From assembly GCF_001638985.1 (NCBI RefSeq), contig NW_017265172.1, forward strand, positions 232,757 through 296,756: a stretch of DNA of 64,000 nucleotides. The letters are read 5' to 3'. Below the pieces are notes generated by a model. The model worked only from the letters and a program-made list of their open reading frames with translations, had not been told where the DNA came from and did no database searches. Below are positions 1 through 11,370 of this stretch, in pieces. Both the position numbers and the translations under genes were made by a program. How positions within the stretch are numbered: the stretch's first letter is position 1; every line of letters starts with the position of its first letter. Origin of the DNA: Phycomyces blakesleeanus NRRL 1555(-) (Eukaryota; Mucoromycota; Mucoromycetes; Mucorales; Phycomycetaceae).

Positions 1-3000
1 AGCAGCATTTCAGTTGACAATAAATAAAGTGCTCATTACCTACGCCAGAAGTTGAGAGCAGTAAAAAGAAAAAGAAAATTGAGAGTAAAACTTTAGTTAC
101 ATAATAAAAGAATCGTTTAGATAATTATACTAGTTGATATAATTTTCACTAGTAGATTCATTATTAGTATTATTATCATTTTATTTTTAATATAAAAGAA
201 TACAAGTTGAATGCTTTCAAGACTATGAGCTTTGTAGTGAGAATAATTTTTAGGATATCTTTTAAGGATTATTATATACTATTATTATTCGATTTAAAGA
301 AAAACGATTGAAATCTAAAGCCGTGTTTTTGAAATTGGCCAATAAAATACATGCTGTTGGAAATGTTACTGCTACGGGTGCTCTTAAGATCAATGTATTT
401 GTAAGTCGATAAAACTGATATTTGATCTATATAATCAAGATGTATATCTATTATATCCATATCTGTAGCACTTTGTATCCGGTGAACAAAGTAACATGAT
501 ACTTTTTTTTTTTTTGAAAACAGATTGTACAATTATTCACTATACAATAAAATATGCATTGAATCCTTAATAAATACTCGCACTATTGATAATCATTACA
601 TTCAATAGTCTTTTTCTATCTATCTATATATCTATATATTTGGTGTATTGTTTTTCTGCATATAATTTGTCAATATATAAAAAATTGGAAATCCAAGAAC
701 ATCAAGGCTGCTAACTATTTGAGTGGAATTTGATGATGAGAGACTTGTTGTTAAAGTAGATAGATATTAAGATGGAAGATGATTTTCTTTTTAGAACCAA
801 TGGGTCGGATTTGGCTTGGCTTGGTTTATTTTCTTACACTAAAGTACAGTGTACTATGTTGTATGCAGTATAAATTGACAAGGTAATTTTAAACTTGGTT
901 AGTGGATTGATCTAAAACAAGTACAGTGATCAACATAGTCAATAATTGACAAGTAAAAAAAAAGAAAGAAAGAAAAACCTGTGCACCTTTCTCTTTTCCC
1001 AATTAGCTGGTCTTGCATCATAGTGGCAAAAAAAATAATGCTTTTTATCAATGCTTTTACATTAACTAGTTAATATTTATATTTATATTGTATTGTATTG
1101 CTATATTTTTTTGTCATGGTGATAAATCAATTTATTTATTTATTTATTAATTGATATATTGCTATGGTGATATACTGGTTTATTAAGTCATTTATGTATG
1201 GATATATAAGTATAAATATTCACAGACTATATAGCTGTATCCAAACCCAATCTACTGGGACTCTTTGATAATATTATTATTTAAGGAATCGACCCTTTTG
1301 AATCAAAATTGGATCTATATTTGAAATATAATTATGTAAATGTATACATATATATATAAATAATGATGTCCTTGCTAACACTAAAAAAGGAAAGAAAAAA
1401 AAAAAAGGCTCTTGTTTGGTGCTAAAACTAACATGGACTTTTGGCATGCGAAAGTCGTGACGTCTAGTGCGATAAGATCATCCCACGCACGTTTTAACAT
1501 ATGCATGTATCTATGTATTCTTGCTTCAAAACCTTGAATTTTTTTATATACACTTTACATTAAACACTTGCCCACCGCGCAATTGGACACTTGTACACAT
1601 ATATATATGTACATAAAATAATAATAATAGTAATAGTAATAATGATAGTAAATTTAATCTTAAAACCAAAAAAATAATAATAATTATAATTGTAATTGTA
1701 ATCATAATACTGTAATGACTGAATTGTGAATCTTAAATATGTACTTTTATGTATATATTTAGTGATGAAATGTTACATTATATTTATTTGTTTACTTGCA
1801 GCTAATGGTAATATCATTATTGTGTATTATCTGTGGCATTTCTCCCTATCTCTCTCTCTCTCTTTCTTTGGGTGCCTATACAAAGACAGTCTGTTACACT
1901 AAATGCCAAATGTTTGTTCTTAATAATATGGAAACCACCGCCGGCTTTTTTGTTTTCTTGTGTATCTGTGTCACAGTTGAACAAGAGCAGCGTCAAAAGA
2001 GAGTGGGTGAATGAGAATGAAAACAAGGACTAGAGTATAGAGAGAGAGACAGACCATCCTTTTATTATTATTATTATTATTATTCTTGACTAAAAAGATA
2101 AAACCGATACAACCAGCTAACCAAGAGTGTTAAAAATTGACTTTTGATATACAGGTAAATCTAGACAGACATGTATAAATCTCTTTCTGCAAATCAGCCC
2201 ATTTGAAAGACCCAAAAATAAAATAAGACTTGTTAATATTATAATGATATCTATCTATCTTTAACTCTTTTAACTCTCTGTCCTTTCCTTATTAAAGTCT
2301 ATTCTTTGTGTGTAGTGTGTTTATAGTGTGCTAAGAACTAAGAAAATAATAATAATAATATGGACAACTGGAAGTAATATTCAACATGGAAGGACGTACA
2401 ATGTGAAACTATCGTACAAGTAGTACGATATTAAAAATAATGAAATACACATCTACATGCATTATGTGTATAAGCCCCCGCCCCACTCAGCTTCCCCCGT
2501 CTTTTTATTATTTATTTATTTATTTTTCACATACAATAACTATGACGAAAGGTGCAGATAGATAGAGATAATACTCTCTGTCTTTCTAGCCCTTGTATTT
2601 TTTTTTAAGGTTTCTATTATTATTATTATTAATGAGAATCCAAAGGTCCCTTGTAATTTTATTATTATTTTTATTATATGTTTTGTGTGAAAGTCTATTA
2701 AGATTATTCCTTTGTTGTTGTTGTTGTTGTTCAGAATCGAAAATAATAAAGATATTTGGCTCCCTACCATTATAATCAATCAATTAATTTTTTTTAAATA
2801 AAAAAGAAAGTAGATGTACAGATCAAGTACATAATTATGCTATGTACTATAGCCGTTAAAAGGGTTCGCGGTCATCCCCATATTTGAATATTCTGACTCT
2901 GATAATAACAATAGTTGATCACTTAATTAAAAGCATCTTTTTTTTATGTGTATTTTATTGAAGAAAAACTTAAATGTCTTTTTATATTATATTAATTGAC

Positions 3001-3433
3001 TGGACTTTTTTTTTTATTACTAGACTGCATAGAAAGAAAGAGAAAGAAAAGGATCAAAATAGATACTTATTTACATCAAATAATAGAAGGAAAAAGTAAA
3101 ATGGTGTTTGGAGTAAACATTATATTTTTTTTAGTATTTTGGTTTTGGTTTTGGCACTCTTTAAATGGAATGCAAACAAGTGTATAGAAAGGAATAAGAA
3201 GGAAAGGTGAATATTTACAAAGAGGTAAGAACAACAGCAGCAGAAAGATTGTATGTGTGTTATATATTGAGCAAGTGTTGTCTATGTGTAGTGTGTATAA
3301 GGAATAAAACTAAAGGTATTGTGATTGTGATTGAGGCTGTATTTGATGGGTGTGAATGGGAAATTCCTCTTTTCCTTTTTTTCTTTTTTTTTGTGGTTGG
3401 ATATTATATATAAATATATAAAATAAAGAGAGT
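1..3433. other. Gene-poor AT-rich intergenic stretch
   Basis: I see no supportable gene here. Open frames are short, lack credible ATG starts and are dominated by homopolymer or trinucleotide runs. There are several microsatellites, including ATT/TTA runs near 2060-2085 and a GTT run near 2713-2730, and poly-A/T tracts. The right end is the 3' flank of the minus-strand gene that ends at 3434. Confidence 0.6.
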
Positions 3434-4546
3434 CTAGTAAGAACGGCGTTGGAAGAAGCGAAGGCATTTCTTGGTAGTAGAAGGAGATTGCTTGGAATTG
3501 TTTGGCTTGGCAATATTCTTGACCTTGTCGACAAAGTTCTTCCAAGCATTAACCTTGGTTGTACTGGCTGTACTGGCTGTACTGGCTGTACTGGCTGTGG
3601 TTAGAAGTGTGGCTTTTTGGATTGCAATTGGTTCTGGAGTGGACTCTAGGGTCTGTGCAACGATGGGCGCCATGACCTCCTTCTTTGGCTCTTGTGTGAC
3701 TGGGAATACAGCAGACACAGAAGATCTGGAGGAGATTAGAGTCTGAGGTGGAATAAAGTCGTTCTCTTGGTCGTCGTCGTGATCGTCGTGATCGCTTGTG
3801 CTGATTTCGGAAGACATTGCTGAACTGATTGAAGAGTCTAGCAAGACTGGGTCCTCATCAATCTTAGCAAAGCCAAGAGAAGGAGAGTTGGGATTGATAT
3901 GGAGAAGATTGTGGTTTGTGTAATCAGCAAACCCAAAGTCACTGTCATTCTCCCAAGACTGGGGTTCGCGGGTCTGTTTGAGGTTGACCGGGCTATGTAG
4001 TTTGGTTTGAAGCATTTCAGTTTTCCAGTTCCAGCTGTCTCGCTTCTGCTTGGTGTCCAGCACCTGCGGTAAGGGTAAGAATGTGTCGTGTACGTTGCGT
4101 TGCATGTCGTTTTCAACCAATTCTAATGCTCCACACAGTGCAGCGCGTAGATCTGATTGAGGGTCTGGCATGACCATCATAGGGGCAGGTGTGGCAGATT
4201 TGGCCAAGGCAGCAGCGACAGGTTTGAGGTGACTGGCGAGGGCCAGGATGATGGCCTTTTCGTCTTGCTTCTGGGAGAGAGAGAAGAAGGGTAGGGCGGC
4301 GACCTTGGACCCGACAGATGCATAGAATGCCTTTTCGGTCATTTCATCTGAGGTGACGGGTTCGAGTTTGCAGAGATCTGTGAGGGACTGAATTGGGGTG
4401 TGTGCTTTCTCGAGAACTGTGCTGTAGTAGTCGTGGAGAGCCCAATCGACTGGTTGGGGCATCTTTTTTAATGAGGAAGCCGAGAGCTTTGGTTCATTTG
4501 AGTCTGAAGGAAAGATAATGTCGCTTGATAAAAAATCGAGAGCCAT
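3434..4546 (-). CDS. Hypothetical protein, 370 aa, low-complexity C-terminal half
   Basis: A single uninterrupted exon of 370 codons with an ATG start (MALDFLSSD) followed directly by a purine/TA-rich leader. I do not recognise a domain. The N-terminal 140 residues look folded, with alternating hydrophobic and helical segments. The middle is Ser/Asp rich with an acidic HDDHDDDQEND patch near residue 255. The C-terminal part contains a TAS triplet repeat (near residue 318, encoded by a 9-bp tandem repeat at about 3560-3597) and ends in a basic tail (KKCLRFFQRRSY). No signal peptide or membrane segment is visible. Codon use and length favour a real gene over chance. The opposite-strand frame at 3471-3746 is its shadow. 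Confidence 0.7.
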   Translation of the reverse strand: MALDFLSSDIIFPSDSNEPKLSASSLKKMPQPVDWALHDYYSTVLEKAHTPIQSLTDLCKLEPVTSDEMTEKAFYASVGSKVAALPFFSLSQKQDEKAIILALASHLKPVAAALAKSATPAPMMVMPDPQSDLRAALCGALELVENDMQRNVHDTFLPLPQVLDTKQKRDSWNWKTEMLQTKLHSPVNLKQTREPQSWENDSDFGFADYTNHNLLHINPNSPSLGFAKIDEDPVLLDSSISSAMSSEISTSDHDDHDDDQENDFIPPQTLISSRSSVSAVFPVTQEPKKEVMAPIVAQTLESTPEPIAIQKATLLTTASTASTASTASTTKVNAWKNFVDKVKNIAKPNNSKQSPSTTKKCLRFFQRRSY

Positions 4547-5888
4547 GGTGATAAATTTGATGAGTTATAATTAAGGATGTGATAATGATGATGATAATAT
4601 ATATTTTATATATAAAATGAGATAAAAATAAGAAGAAGTATATGTATATAACAAGAGAGAGAAAGGAAGTCTAATGAAAAGACACAAGACATTAAAGATA
4701 TATATCTATTTTGTATTTCTTGTGTAATGGTTGATAATTAGGTGAGCCATATAGATCGACAAAACGGCAGGTCCGTTTGAAGACAGAGTTTGACAAGATA
4801 ATAGAATAAAAAAAATATTTTTTGGTATGATGTTTACATCAAGTCCTAATTTGGATTATTTTTTAGTCCAACTAGAGAAATGTCCTTTTATGTTATACAC
4901 TACAGCCTTTTTTCTTATGTTTAACCAAAGCTTGTTCCGGCAGCCCCCAACCGATCCATCCGAACACCAATATACTTATACGCACCTTTTATTTTATTAT
5001 ATTTTATTTTAGTGATACGCTTTTCTGCAAGTGCTTATTGTCTGACCATGTGTTTAGATGAGTTCTCTCCCTCTCTCTCACTGTGTGTATGCAATAAGAA
5101 ATCTACCTCTTATATATAGGCTTGCTCATGTTGCCATAACTGTTTCTCACATCGGTGCTTAGCCGAAGTGCTACACATCTGCCATAAAGACCTTATGACA
5201 ACCAAAATACAATACATAATATATATAGATAGATATAAAATAATAGGCTCTCAATAAAACCATTCAATTCAATTCAAGGAAAAGAAAAAGAAAAAGAAAA
5301 TTATCGGCATCGTACCGAAGTATGAAGCTATACATCTTTCCAAGATAAGCCAAAATAAAGGTATAAATGTATGTATGTGACCATAGATGGGGATTTGTAT
5401 ATAAACCTTTCCTTTTTGCACATCAATTCATTCATTCATTTATTCATTGATTTTTATTATTCTTTTATATATATATAAGAGCTATAATTAATCACCAAGT
5501 AAATCTATTGATTGATTGATTATTTTGATCATATGGCTTTACTCTTTTATCTATCTTATGTCTCCGTGTAGATCGTGTATTGGATCCAGCTGTCCGAATT
5601 GAAGTGTGGACCTCATGAACCTGCGTGCATGAAGCCTTTCTATTATATTTATATATATATATATATATATATGTAGTGGTGATGATTAGTTACTTAGTTA
5701 CTTGCATGCATATACCTTATTACCACAGCCTTAATAAACATATGAAATACAACCCTGTCTTTCTCTATCAAAACGACTGATGGCTTTTTTTTATATGTAT
5801 ATAAAATATATACCCACAGTGAATATATATATAGAGAGATACAAGGGACATTTGTGTGATATTCCATTACATGTGCTACCAGCAAGTA

Positions 5889-5930
<42 letters not shown>

Positions 5931-8043
5931 GTTTGGTTGAGTTCAATTGAATTGAATTGACTTGCAAAAATTTGGGCTGAATAAGTAGAGTCAAACAAAT
6001 GACTGAAACATATTGTAACCACATCTTGTATCTAATAATCATTTTCTTTTCCTCTCCCTAAACATTACATGTGTGTTTATGAGCAATGAACCACAAAAAC
6101 ATCAAAAACAACAACAATAGTAGTAGTAACAGCAGCAGTAAAAAGAAAGAAAGGGCGTTATTAAGGTCAGAATATTCTTTCTTCTATGATCTCATCCATA
6201 ATTCACGTCATTAGATAAAAGCGTTTAAGAAAGTCTTTCTTTCAACTCTAAAATAATGAAATACAAGAAAGTGCTTCTTTTCTCTTACTTATAATAAGTA
6301 AGAGAAATAATTACATATTAATTGTTTAAATAAATAAATAAAAATGGTCTCATTTGTGTCCTTTCTTTTCTTAGGTCAATATTTTCGCATGGTACTCCGA
6401 ATTACACATGTCTTCATCTGACCATCTACTTATTCATTTGTTCATTCTACAGTATATAATACGCTACAACAACACTTTAACCTAAATAAATTAAATAGAG
6501 TTTTATAATTATTGATTTATTGACTTTTACGCTTACTGACAATAGAAAGATTAAAATCATTACATCTCTTACAAATTAGCTTCCCTTACTTCCTTCACTG
6601 GACTAACCATTAACGTACAAACTCACTACACATGAAATCGTATGGCCCATATAGCCCCTTTCTACTCTTTCCTTAGTATCCTTTTTAATCTCTATAATCT
6701 TATAGACAAAGAACGAAAAAGAATCACATAGAAAGACCAAGCATTACGTTCTAATAGTGAGTGCACTATGTTTATAGTATAGAAATAAAGGAGTTTTTAG
6801 CAATCAGTCACACGGTTTACAAATTAGAGTCAAGATAATTAGTATTTTATCCTATCCTATCCTATCGTACTAAATTGTATTGCATTTTAGTAATGTCATT
6901 TTTGAAAAGTGTATCAATAGCCAATTCATAAATTGATCCAAGCAAATGAAAGATTAATAAGAGAAAGATTTGGTTTGTAGAAATTACAAAGGCATGGCTG
7001 TCAATCTAAATAACACAATGTAAATAAAAAGAAATTCAATGATCAAATCTATAGATTTCTATGGACAGGATAACTTTACCCAATTCAGCTCAATTCAACC
7101 TACAAGGTACTAAGAGCCCAAGATAATTGTTCATTGATTCTTTCCTCAGACATAAAAGTAATAGCTTGGGTTGCAAGTTAATAGTAAAATTTACGAGTAT
7201 AAATGTAGACATTTTAGCTTTTATTTCAATTCAAGGAAACAAGTTACAGACCTTATTGTTCCTATTGTTCCTATTGTCCTTATTGTTCTGTAAAGTTAAA
7301 GCTAAAATCAGAAACAAATGCAGTACATGCAGTTTGATGTGTAATCTACACCAATAATTGATCTAAATTGCATAGACAACTAGTATACAGAATGACAATG
7401 ATGATAATGATGATCAATATGACCAAATTGTTTGCATCTTCATTACTTGATACTCTTAATGCCATACACCACACACTCTTCCTTTTGAAAATAAAATAAA
7501 ATAAAATAATTAATACTAATAAAAGGGGCCTCCTATTTGTGGAATAAAGGACACCAATTGAAACATATGAGACTCTTCTATTTCTTTGTACAACTTGCTT
7601 CTACCGTAGTACATCCTCTATTTGATATCAAGTTGGTTCAAACACCAATAGACTCAACTCTACTCAAAATTTATCTATATGATCTATACATGCGTTTATA
7701 TATATATATTTGACACATGTGCAAAAATAAAGTAAAATTTATTTATTCATTCATTCACACTCAAAGTTTCACATATACAAGTTACCACTCTGTACCTTGT
7801 ATTTTGTACTTTGTACTTTGTACTTCCAACAGTCCCCTGTTTGTTTGGGCTTATTGTTCTCTAGAATTGTCCATTTGTTTATTTAACTATCTATATTTCT
7901 ACCTCTTGTGTCTAGCTGTGTTCGATTCTATTCTTCTTCTTTTGTGCCTGTTACTGACAATAGAATATTACGGAAAACAGGAAACTTTAGAGTGCATATA
8001 TACTACTTTAGCATGTCTAGACATTGGATGTTTAATAATTTTG

Positions 8044-8078
<35 letters not shown>

Positions 8079-8206
8079 TATATTTGCTGTGATGTTAAAT
8101 ATATAAAAATAATAATAATAAAAAGCAAGGATTCATTTTTATTATTAATATTAATATTTTTATTATTATTATATATGTATTGTATTATATTGTATTCTAC
8201 TATCAG
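4547..8206. other. Intergenic region, microsatellite-rich, no gene seen
   Basis: About 3.7 kb with no supportable coding exon. It holds the 5' flank of the gene starting at 4546 and the 3' flank of the gene ending at 8207. Visible simple repeats include TA runs near 5650-5672 and 8047-8073, an ATA run at about 5897-5930, TGTACTT-like repeats near 7800-7825, and TATCC repeats near 6848-6866. The frame at 7717-8106 is rich in Tyr, Leu and Ser from AT-rich DNA and resembles no gene. Confidence 0.55.
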
Positions 8207-8998
8207 TTAATTTTTGTGGTGCCCTGTTTTTTGCTTTGCTAGATAGAGTGATACTGGGTAGCCAACAAACAAAAACAATATCAATCCTGCCACAAGCACC
8301 ATTGTCACAATATTGCACACTCCACGTCGGGATGGACGTCTTTTGATCGATCCAAAATCAGGATCCTTAATGTCCGTCTGGTCTGCTGTCAGATCAAGAC
8401 ATGTGTTGGGTGGGTTGAATACATATTGTGGGCACGACTGACTAAGTTTTGATGGCGAAGACAGGATAGAAAACAGAGAGTCTGCGGCAGACGAATTGTT
8501 GAGCTGGTAACAAGATGAGTATAGTCTACAAGCCTTTGACTGATCGCCCCGTGGTAGATATAATTCTGGCTGTGATTGTGATTGTGATTGTTGGTGCACG
8601 TATAAACGTGAGCGCGAACGTGAACGTGAACGTGAACGCGAGTGAGAGTGAGAGTGAGAGTGTGAGTGTGAGTGTGGCTGTTGGTGTAGTTGGGTTTGGG
8701 ATGGTGCATTCATCAAGGTTTGACCCGAAAACCCTGTCAGGCAAGACACATTTGAGTTGAGGGTCAGAGAACCATGAAGGTTTGTCGGAAGGCTTAAACT
8801 AGAGCCCATGTCTAATTTAACCTCTCGGGAGCGGGAAACACTTTTGGTTCTAGCAGCAAGTGGAACCTGTAGCACATCCTGGGAGCCTGACTGGGTCGAA
8901 AGTATTGAAATATGAGAAAGTGAAAGTGAATGTGAAAGTGAACGTGAAAGTGAAAGGGAGTGTGAAAGCTGGTTTTTCGTTTGAGTTTGAGTTTGCGC

Positions 8999-9051
<53 letters not shown>

Positions 9052-9667
9052 GTGTTGGTGTTGGTGTTGGTGTTGGTGTTGGTGTTGGTGTTGGTGTTGG
9101 TGTTGGTGTTGGTGTTGGTGTTTGTGTTTGTGTATTATGTAAAGGTGGCAATAATGCTTTTGGTGAATGCGGTGGTGGTGGCGGTGGAGGAGGATGGGGA
9201 GGGGGAGAATGTAAAACTGGAGATGAATTCGAGGATGGAAATAAGGACGGGGAAAGAGACGGATACGGTGACAGAACTAAAGGAGGATCGGGGGTATCGA
9301 TAGTCTGGGCCTGGTGGGATTGCTGGCTTGTCGCGGGATGGCTGGTAGATTCCGAGCAAGAGAGTTCTGGCAATGGCTCTGTGTCCGTTAGATGGTAAAA
9401 GGATAGAGTGCCAAAGCTCTGACTGGTACACAAATGGCTTGTTAGGTTCATTGTTGTTTCGGAGCCTCGATGAGTGATCATAGGGCCCATATAAGGTGTG
9501 TGAAAAGCCGAATCGTTTGGTGTCTCTGGTTCGTCCACTTCCACTTCCACTTCAACTGCCACTGCCACTGCATCCGCGGGTGAGGAAGTGGGTATTTCAC
9601 AAGATGATGATAATAATAATAATGTGCTCTTGGCGTCCTCTTGTATTATTAACTCTCCTGATCCCAT
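8207..9667 (-). CDS. Low-complexity single-pass membrane protein (Skn1/Kre6-like TM segment, no catalytic domain)
   Basis: One exon, 486 codons, ATG start (MGSGELIIQED). The first about 420 residues are disordered: Pro runs (PPPHPPPPPPPP), long PT and AT dipeptide tracts from GTTGGT/GTTGCT hexanucleotide arrays, and SH/SR dipeptide tracts. The C-terminal 60 residues contain basic residues (KRRPSRRG) and then one hydrophobic helix (IVTMVLVAGLILFLFVGYP), consistent with a type II or tail-anchored membrane protein. The DPDFGSI...RRG...FVGYP arrangement resembles the cytosolic/TM junction of fungal Skn1/Kre6 beta-glucan synthesis proteins, but the luminal GH16-like domain is absent: only a short tail (KQKTGHHKN) follows. 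It could be a truncated paralogue, a lineage-specific protein, or a gene whose later exons are missed. The GH16 link is inference and weak. Confidence 0.6.
8998..9133. repeat. Coding hexanucleotide microsatellites (GTTGCT)n and (GTTGGT)n
   Basis: Two adjacent hexamer arrays lie inside the minus-strand membrane-protein gene. They encode Ala-Thr and Pro-Thr dipeptide tracts, so copy-number change would keep the frame. A further weaker array at about 8620-8680 encodes SH/SR tracts. Confidence 0.9.
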
Positions 9668-11370
9668 ATTGTGAAATTGATGCTGAGCACAATAACAACA
9701 CCTATTTTATTATTATTATTATTATTATTATTTGAAAATAAAGTAGATAGATAAAACTGTAATGTATAATCCGCGATATGTAATCTGTAAAGCAACAATA
9801 AAAAGGTAACGCACGGTCCAGTGGAGAGGAGAAATGAATGACAGGGAGATACAGATTATTGTTTGTGTTCTTATTATTCTTATATTATTTTTTATATAGA
9901 CAACGAATGGGACTTGTAACAATACGTTAATACAAGCTACATTCATTCATTCATTCATTCATTCATTCATTCATTTATATATATATATATGACTGTGGAC
10001 GAGGTATGTCAAGTCTTTAGCCAAAGATATCACACACAATTCTTAATAGATAAAGATATCCAATGTTAATTAAAAATATATATATATTCAAGTATCATTA
10101 GAATTAACAATAAGATGTATATAAATTCTTTCTTGGTCAATTGTGATTAATGGGTAATGTTCAGCCGTAGTTGAACCCCCTGGCCCTAAAGCAGAACGAA
10201 ACAGAGCATTGAGCATTGAGCATTGAGCATTGAGCATTGAGCATTGAATAGCCTAAAATGAGATCCGAGAGTCTGAATGAGTGAATGAATGAATTAATCA
10301 ATCAAACATCTTTCTTTTTATTATTTTTGGTTCGAACACAACACCATCTTAGATAGATAGGGTCTACAAAGATATGTCTCCTTGTCTCTCCTGTTATTTT
10401 ACTCTTGTAATCATGCCAACTCGATTTTACTTTCCTCAGCGTTTCTAAATGCAGATCTCCTGTTGAAAGGAACGTTCCATGCCGGAAATGATGATTAAAT
10501 ATGATACCAAAGAGTACTCCCCCTTTCCCCCTTCTCCCTCCTTTTTTTTTCTTTTTCTATTTGGTTTGGTCTAGTTTGGTCTTTATATGATATGATATGA
10601 TATGATATGATATGATATTATACGGTATATATGTGCCTATGTCTGTGTCTCTGTATTTAAATAAGGGGGTGAGAAGTTTGTACAGAAAAAGCAACAACAA
10701 TAACAACAACAAATTCTTTGCTGTTTGACAAAGTACAACTTTCAAATGAGATGATGTTTCTTTAATTTTCAAATAGAAGGAGAGAATTAAGACCTTTATT
10801 ATATACATATACATATATTTATATCAGATCTTGTGGGATAAGCTATGGCGTACAATAATGATAATAGTTGTATCCCATCGATTGGAAAACATTACCCCAA
10901 ATGATAGTGATAATAATAATCAATACATTGTTCATTAGAGCTAAAACGGTATGTTTTATTAGTCATTTCAATTCAATTCAATTCATTGGGAAAGTAACAA
11001 ATTCAATAGACTCACAACCCAGTCTGACAACCAAGAACAACAACTACATTGCATATTTACTCTCTCTCTCTATATATATATATATAGTTTAATACAACCA
11101 AACATGGGTTTCCTTCTACTTGCTTTTATTTTGAAATATTTTCTGGTCAGTAGCACCCATCCTTAATGAATAGTTCACTAACCATCTACTGACAGAAGGA
11201 ATGCTCAGTTCAACTAGTACGCACAACCAGAATGCATTTCTACAACGAGTCTCTTTTATGCACAATACAAAAGCACCAAAATTAAAAGTAAAAGTAAAAA
11301 TAAAAATAAAAAGGGGGAGTTGGGTAGATGATAGTGATGTTTTTCTTTCTTTTTTTTTTGAAACTACAAA
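9668..11370. other. Intergenic region with simple repeats
   Basis: Upstream region of the gene starting at 9667 and 3' flank of MED17. No credible coding exon is seen. It contains ATTC tetramer repeats near 9940-9975, a heptamer array (listed separately), TATGA repeats near 10585-10618 and TA runs near 11070-11085. Confidence 0.55.
10204..10245. repeat. Perfect heptamer tandem repeat GAGCATT x6
   Basis: Six consecutive exact copies of GAGCATT are read directly in the sequence. It lies in intergenic DNA and has no evident function. Confidence 0.95.

Noticed and set aside
272..532. 86-codon minus frame
   Set aside because: No usable promoter context, low-complexity Lys/Ser start and no homology recognised.
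7717..8106. 129-codon plus frame rich in Tyr/Leu
   Set aside because: It derives from AT-rich DNA and a TA microsatellite, with no protein-like block structure.
8860..9303. 147-codon plus-strand frame of Leu/Val runs
   Set aside because: It is the complement of the GTTGCT/GTTGGT hexamer arrays in the minus-strand membrane-protein gene.
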